NCBI GenBank assembly: GCA_045542075.1 | Contig: JAZQKI010000039.1 | Span: forward strand, 1-14,336 | Origin: SVTX01 sp045542075 | GTDB taxonomy: Bacteria; Bacillota; Clostridia; Oscillospirales; CAG-272 | Length of the DNA stretch: 14,336 bases | Direction of reading: 5' to 3' | Part shown: positions 11,733 through 14,336 of the stretch, piece by piece | Numbering within the stretch: position 1 is the first letter of the stretch | Layout of the letters: every line of letters begins with the position of its first letter | Notes under the pieces: generated by a model | The model's input: only the letters and a program-made list of their open reading frames with translations | Database searches by the model: none | What the model was told of the DNA's origin: nothing | Made by a program: the position numbers and the translations under genes

Positions 11733-14336
11733 TTATTTTAACTTAGGATACTTTCCGTTTTCATAATCAAGCTCGGAGAAGTCCCATATCTCCTCGCTCC
11801 AGCCGAGAGTTTCGGTGTAGAATTCCTTGGAGTTGAGCTGGTCTACCGTACAGATGGGGTCGCCCTCGCAGTAGGAAATCAAACCAAAGCAGTTTATTGC
11901 TCCACCCACGCCGGCGATGGTTGAGGATTGGGAAGGGCGAGATTGTATCTCCCCTGCGTTGATACAATTTGACACATTATCCGCTCTTCCGCCAATGCCA
12001 CCTGCACTCGAGTCGCTAATGGTTGCCATGTTGACGACCAAGCCTGTGTTCAGGCAACGGTCCACGGGGAAATTACCATTCGATCCAACAATGCCGCCCA
12101 CGCCACCTCCACCGGTGACGGTGCCGTAGTTGATGCAGTTCTGCACTTCTGCGCTACCGGCAATGCCGCCCGCCATACCGTAGGATTCCACGCTTCCGTA
12201 ATTGATACATTCTTTGACGAGGACATTATCGAGTCCGAAACCAACGATACCGCCCGCGTATGTGCTGGTATTGTTAGCTCTTGCGGAGATCGTGCCGTAA
12301 TTGCTACAGTCGCTTACAGTGGCGTCTGCTCCGCCACCCAGAATGCCGCCGACGTGCATGTCATAGCCGATTCCGCTGGCGGCAACTGTAGCGTAATTCT
12401 CGCAGTTAATGATGCGTACGTTCCCCTCGGCAACGCCCAGGATGCCACCTGCGTGGATATAGGTTCCCATAGAGGAGCGCGTGGCAGAGATTATGACTCC
12501 CTCGCCGACCGTGCAGTTTTTGATTTCGCCGTTTACCATACGACCGACAAGTCCTCCTATTGGGTTGTTCTCGACAATGTAGAGCGAGTCGTCCAGAGTC
12601 AGATTGTGAAGCTCACCGCTGAAGTTTCGGAAAAGTCCTACGATTCCGTCGTCAGTTCCCAGGAAGGAAAGATTGCTGACCGTGTGACCATTTCCATCAA
12701 ACACACCGTTGAAATGCCAGATCCCGTTGAAATTCTCGATGCCTGAGAAGTCCAGATCGGCGGTCAACTCAACGTGAACGGGTTTAGAGGAGTTTAGATT
12801 CAAAAATTCTTCAGTATTCGAAACTGTTATGAAGCTATTGATGACGCTGAAAGAGGGAGCCTGTGCCGATACTGTGTAATTCTCCACGTAGGCGTTTCCG
12901 CAAAGGAATACGACGGTGGATACGCCCCAAGGATCTATGAGCATATCGTCCGAAAGATCGGGTATGGCGATTAGGAAGCGGCGCCCGTCCACCTGTTGTA
13001 TTTGCGCGGGGGTGAACTCAAACTCGTTGGATACGTCGTTGCATTGAATGGAGAGCGATATGTGCTTGATCTCATCGAGCTGCTCGCCGCCCAGCGTGAC
13101 CATCAGAAAACGCTTGTACTCTTCTTTAGTGGAAACCTGCGGCACCCAGGTGGATGGAGTCAGGTTTGCATCCACGCATTCGACAGACACAACCTTGACG
13201 CGGGTGACTACCTTGGCAGTGTTGGAGCAGTGGGCTTCGGATGTGGCGGTGTAGTCCTTGCCGTCTAGGGTAAACGAAAAGCCCTCAAGGATTAGTGTGA
13301 TATCGCCGCTTGCAAACTGTCCTTGGTTTTCAATCTCAGCCAGTAGAATATCGGAGGTCGAAGCACCGCTGACCTCGTATTCTCTGCCGTTGACCGTGAT
13401 GGTTTTCACCGTAGCGCCGTTGGGGTTGTTCAACCCGATCTGAAGGTAGATCTTGTCGCCGTCGTATACGATACCCGTGCTACGCACCGCTAGACTCGTC
13501 GCGTCTAGATAGGGAAGCGTTTTGATTGTATATTCAGCAGTCTTTGTCTGCACACCCTTACCGTCGTTAACGTCAAAGGTGTATGTGATCTTGACGGTAT
13601 AATCTGTGTAATAATCAAGCGAATCAAAAGTAATCTCTTTGTCGGTGTTTTCTTTGACAAGCTCATCTCCCTTGTAAAGCTCGACTTTGTACGAGATAAG
13701 AGTACCATCAATATTTGCGATATCATACTCTCCACCTACAGAATAGATTTCACTTTCCATATTTTTGAAAGTAAATACAGGCTCTGCCTTCGCCTGCGTA
13801 GTAATGTTAACAGCCGTTTCAATAGTCTGACTTCCAACACCGTCGTTGAGGTCGTACGTATATGTCACCTTGACTGTATACGTGTTGTTCGACAAAAGAT
13901 TTGTTAACTCGCGCGTGCTGAGGTCGGTTATATTCTGCACATCCTCACCTCGAATAAGCTCCAATTTGGTTATCGCTCCAACACTGTCTATATCTGTGAC
14001 GGATATATCAAAGCCAAGCGACGTTTGTGTTTTGCTGTTTTCTGTAATAGTTATTTCGGGTGTTGCCTTCGCCTGCGTAGTAAATATCAGGTCCGATGTT
14101 TCAGTCTCGCCCTTATTTGTATATGTGGCGACAAGTCTGTATTCATTATTTGAAAGCAGACCGTCTACCGAGGTCGCATTCACGTCAAGCTCGCGCACTT
14201 TCTCCTCGCCCCTGTAAAGAGCCAAGGAATCAAGCACCTTGTTCTCAAAGCTCTCCTCCCATTCAAGCTCAAAGGAGATGCCGCTTTGGGTTATGCTTGC
14301 GGGCTTGAACGCCACGATATTTTTAGTGGTAAATTC
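11733..14336 (-). CDS. Large secreted/surface protein, 3' part: fibronectin-III-like repeats and GLUG/beta-helix domain (5' end outside window)
   Basis: The reading frame is open to the window edge, giving 867 visible residues. The edge sequence FTTKNIVAFKPASI looks like the end of another repeat, so the true start is beyond 14336. The first ~270 residues hold beta-sandwich repeats ending in ITTQAKA-type strands (VKVTYTYDLNDG, VKITYTFDVNDG), similar to fibronectin type III or bacterial Ig-like modules. Two more beta-rich domains follow to about residue 480. Then comes a start-of-helix motif (LTADLDFSGI...FDGNGHTVSNLSF) and many GLUG-type repeats: GGLVGRMVNGEIKNC, AGGILG, VGGILGGG, AGGIVG, AGGIAG, VGGIVG. 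These build a right-handed beta-helix typical of adhesins or carbohydrate-binding surface proteins. No LPxTG or dockerin is present at the C-terminus (YPKLK), so any anchor or signal peptide is upstream. Ligand unknown. Confidence 0.9.
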   Translation of the reverse strand, partial: EFTTKNIVAFKPASITQSGISFELEWEESFENKVLDSLALYRGEEKVRELDVNATSVDGLLSNNEYRLVATYTNKGETETSDLIFTTQAKATPEITITENSKTQTSLGFDISVTDIDSVGAITKLELIRGEDVQNITDLSTRELTNLLSNNTYTVKVTYTYDLNDGVGSQTIETAVNITTQAKAEPVFTFKNMESEIYSVGGEYDIANIDGTLISYKVELYKGDELVKENTDKEITFDSLDYYTDYTVKITYTFDVNDGKGVQTKTAEYTIKTLPYLDATSLAVRSTGIVYDGDKIYLQIGLNNPNGATVKTITVNGREYEVSGASTSDILLAEIENQGQFASGDITLILEGFSFTLDGKDYTATSEAHCSNTAKVVTRVKVVSVECVDANLTPSTWVPQVSTKEEYKRFLMVTLGGEQLDEIKHISLSIQCNDVSNEFEFTPAQIQQVDGRRFLIAIPDLSDDMLIDPWGVSTVVFLCGNAYVENYTVSAQAPSFSVINSFITVSNTEEFLNLNSSKPVHVELTADLDFSGIENFNGIWHFNGVFDGNGHTVSNLSFLGTDDGIVGLFRNFSGELHNLTLDDSLYIVENNPIGGLVGRMVNGEIKNCTVGEGVIISATRSSMGTYIHAGGILGVAEGNVRIINCENYATVAASGIGYDMHVGGILGGGADATVSDCSNYGTISARANNTSTYAGGIVGFGLDNVLVKECINYGSVESYGMAGGIAGSAEVQNCINYGTVTGGGGVGGIVGSNGNFPVDRCLNTGLVVNMATISDSSAGGIGGRADNVSNCINAGEIQSRPSQSSTIAGVGGAINCFGLISYCEGDPICTVDQLNSKEFYTETLGWSEEIWDFSELDYENGKYPKLK

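Noticed and set aside
11563..11766. 67-codon plus-strand frame in the repeat region after the tRNA
   Set aside because: It runs through two hairpins and the degenerate tRNA-like repeats and overlaps the end of the surface-protein gene. Its apparent protein is a translation of the repeat. A ribosome binding site is absent.

Overview
The window looks like a chromosomal segment of an anaerobic Firmicute, probably an uncultured gut clostridium. This is inferred from strong AGGAGG-type ribosome binding sites, consensus TTGACA/TATAAT promoters with 17-base spacers, clostridial-type sequence variants in the aromatic enzymes, and a GLUG/beta-helix surface protein. The family-level assignment is uncertain.

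Left part (1-2760): an AT-rich accessory cluster. A small XRE-type repressor (minus strand) is divergent from a two-gene plus-strand unit. That unit encodes a lipoprotein with a 39-residue Cys/His repeat and a small protein with a HEPN-like RxxxxH motif. A consensus promoter overlaps an imperfect inverted repeat in the divergent intergenic region, which suggests control by the XRE protein. A bidirectional hairpin terminator separates this cluster from the next block.

Centre (2792-11253, minus strand): one tight operon in the order aroF, tyrA, aroB, aroA, aroC, pheA, aroE-aroK fusion, aroQ, with gaps of 3-31 bases. It encodes all seven shikimate-pathway steps from PEP plus erythrose-4-phosphate to chorismate, then chorismate mutase/prephenate dehydratase and prephenate dehydrogenase. 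The output is therefore directed to phenylalanine and tyrosine; there are no trp genes. Upstream of aroF is what appears to be a complete ribosome-mediated attenuator: a consensus promoter, an 18-codon leader peptide (MHSSIFTFAYYYFYYFQA, nine Phe/Tyr codons and no Trp), a hairpin formed by the Tyr/Phe codons, a candidate antiterminator, and a strong intrinsic terminator just before aroF. This is the most notable element in the window, since Firmicutes usually control such operons by T-box or TRAP systems.

Right part (11367-14336): a CAU-anticodon tRNA with its own consensus promoter (plus strand) and a terminator. Its 3' half is echoed downstream as inverted and direct degenerate repeats. Last comes the 3' portion of a large minus-strand secreted/surface protein with fibronectin-III-like repeats and a GLUG/beta-helix region. 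Its 5' end lies beyond the window edge.
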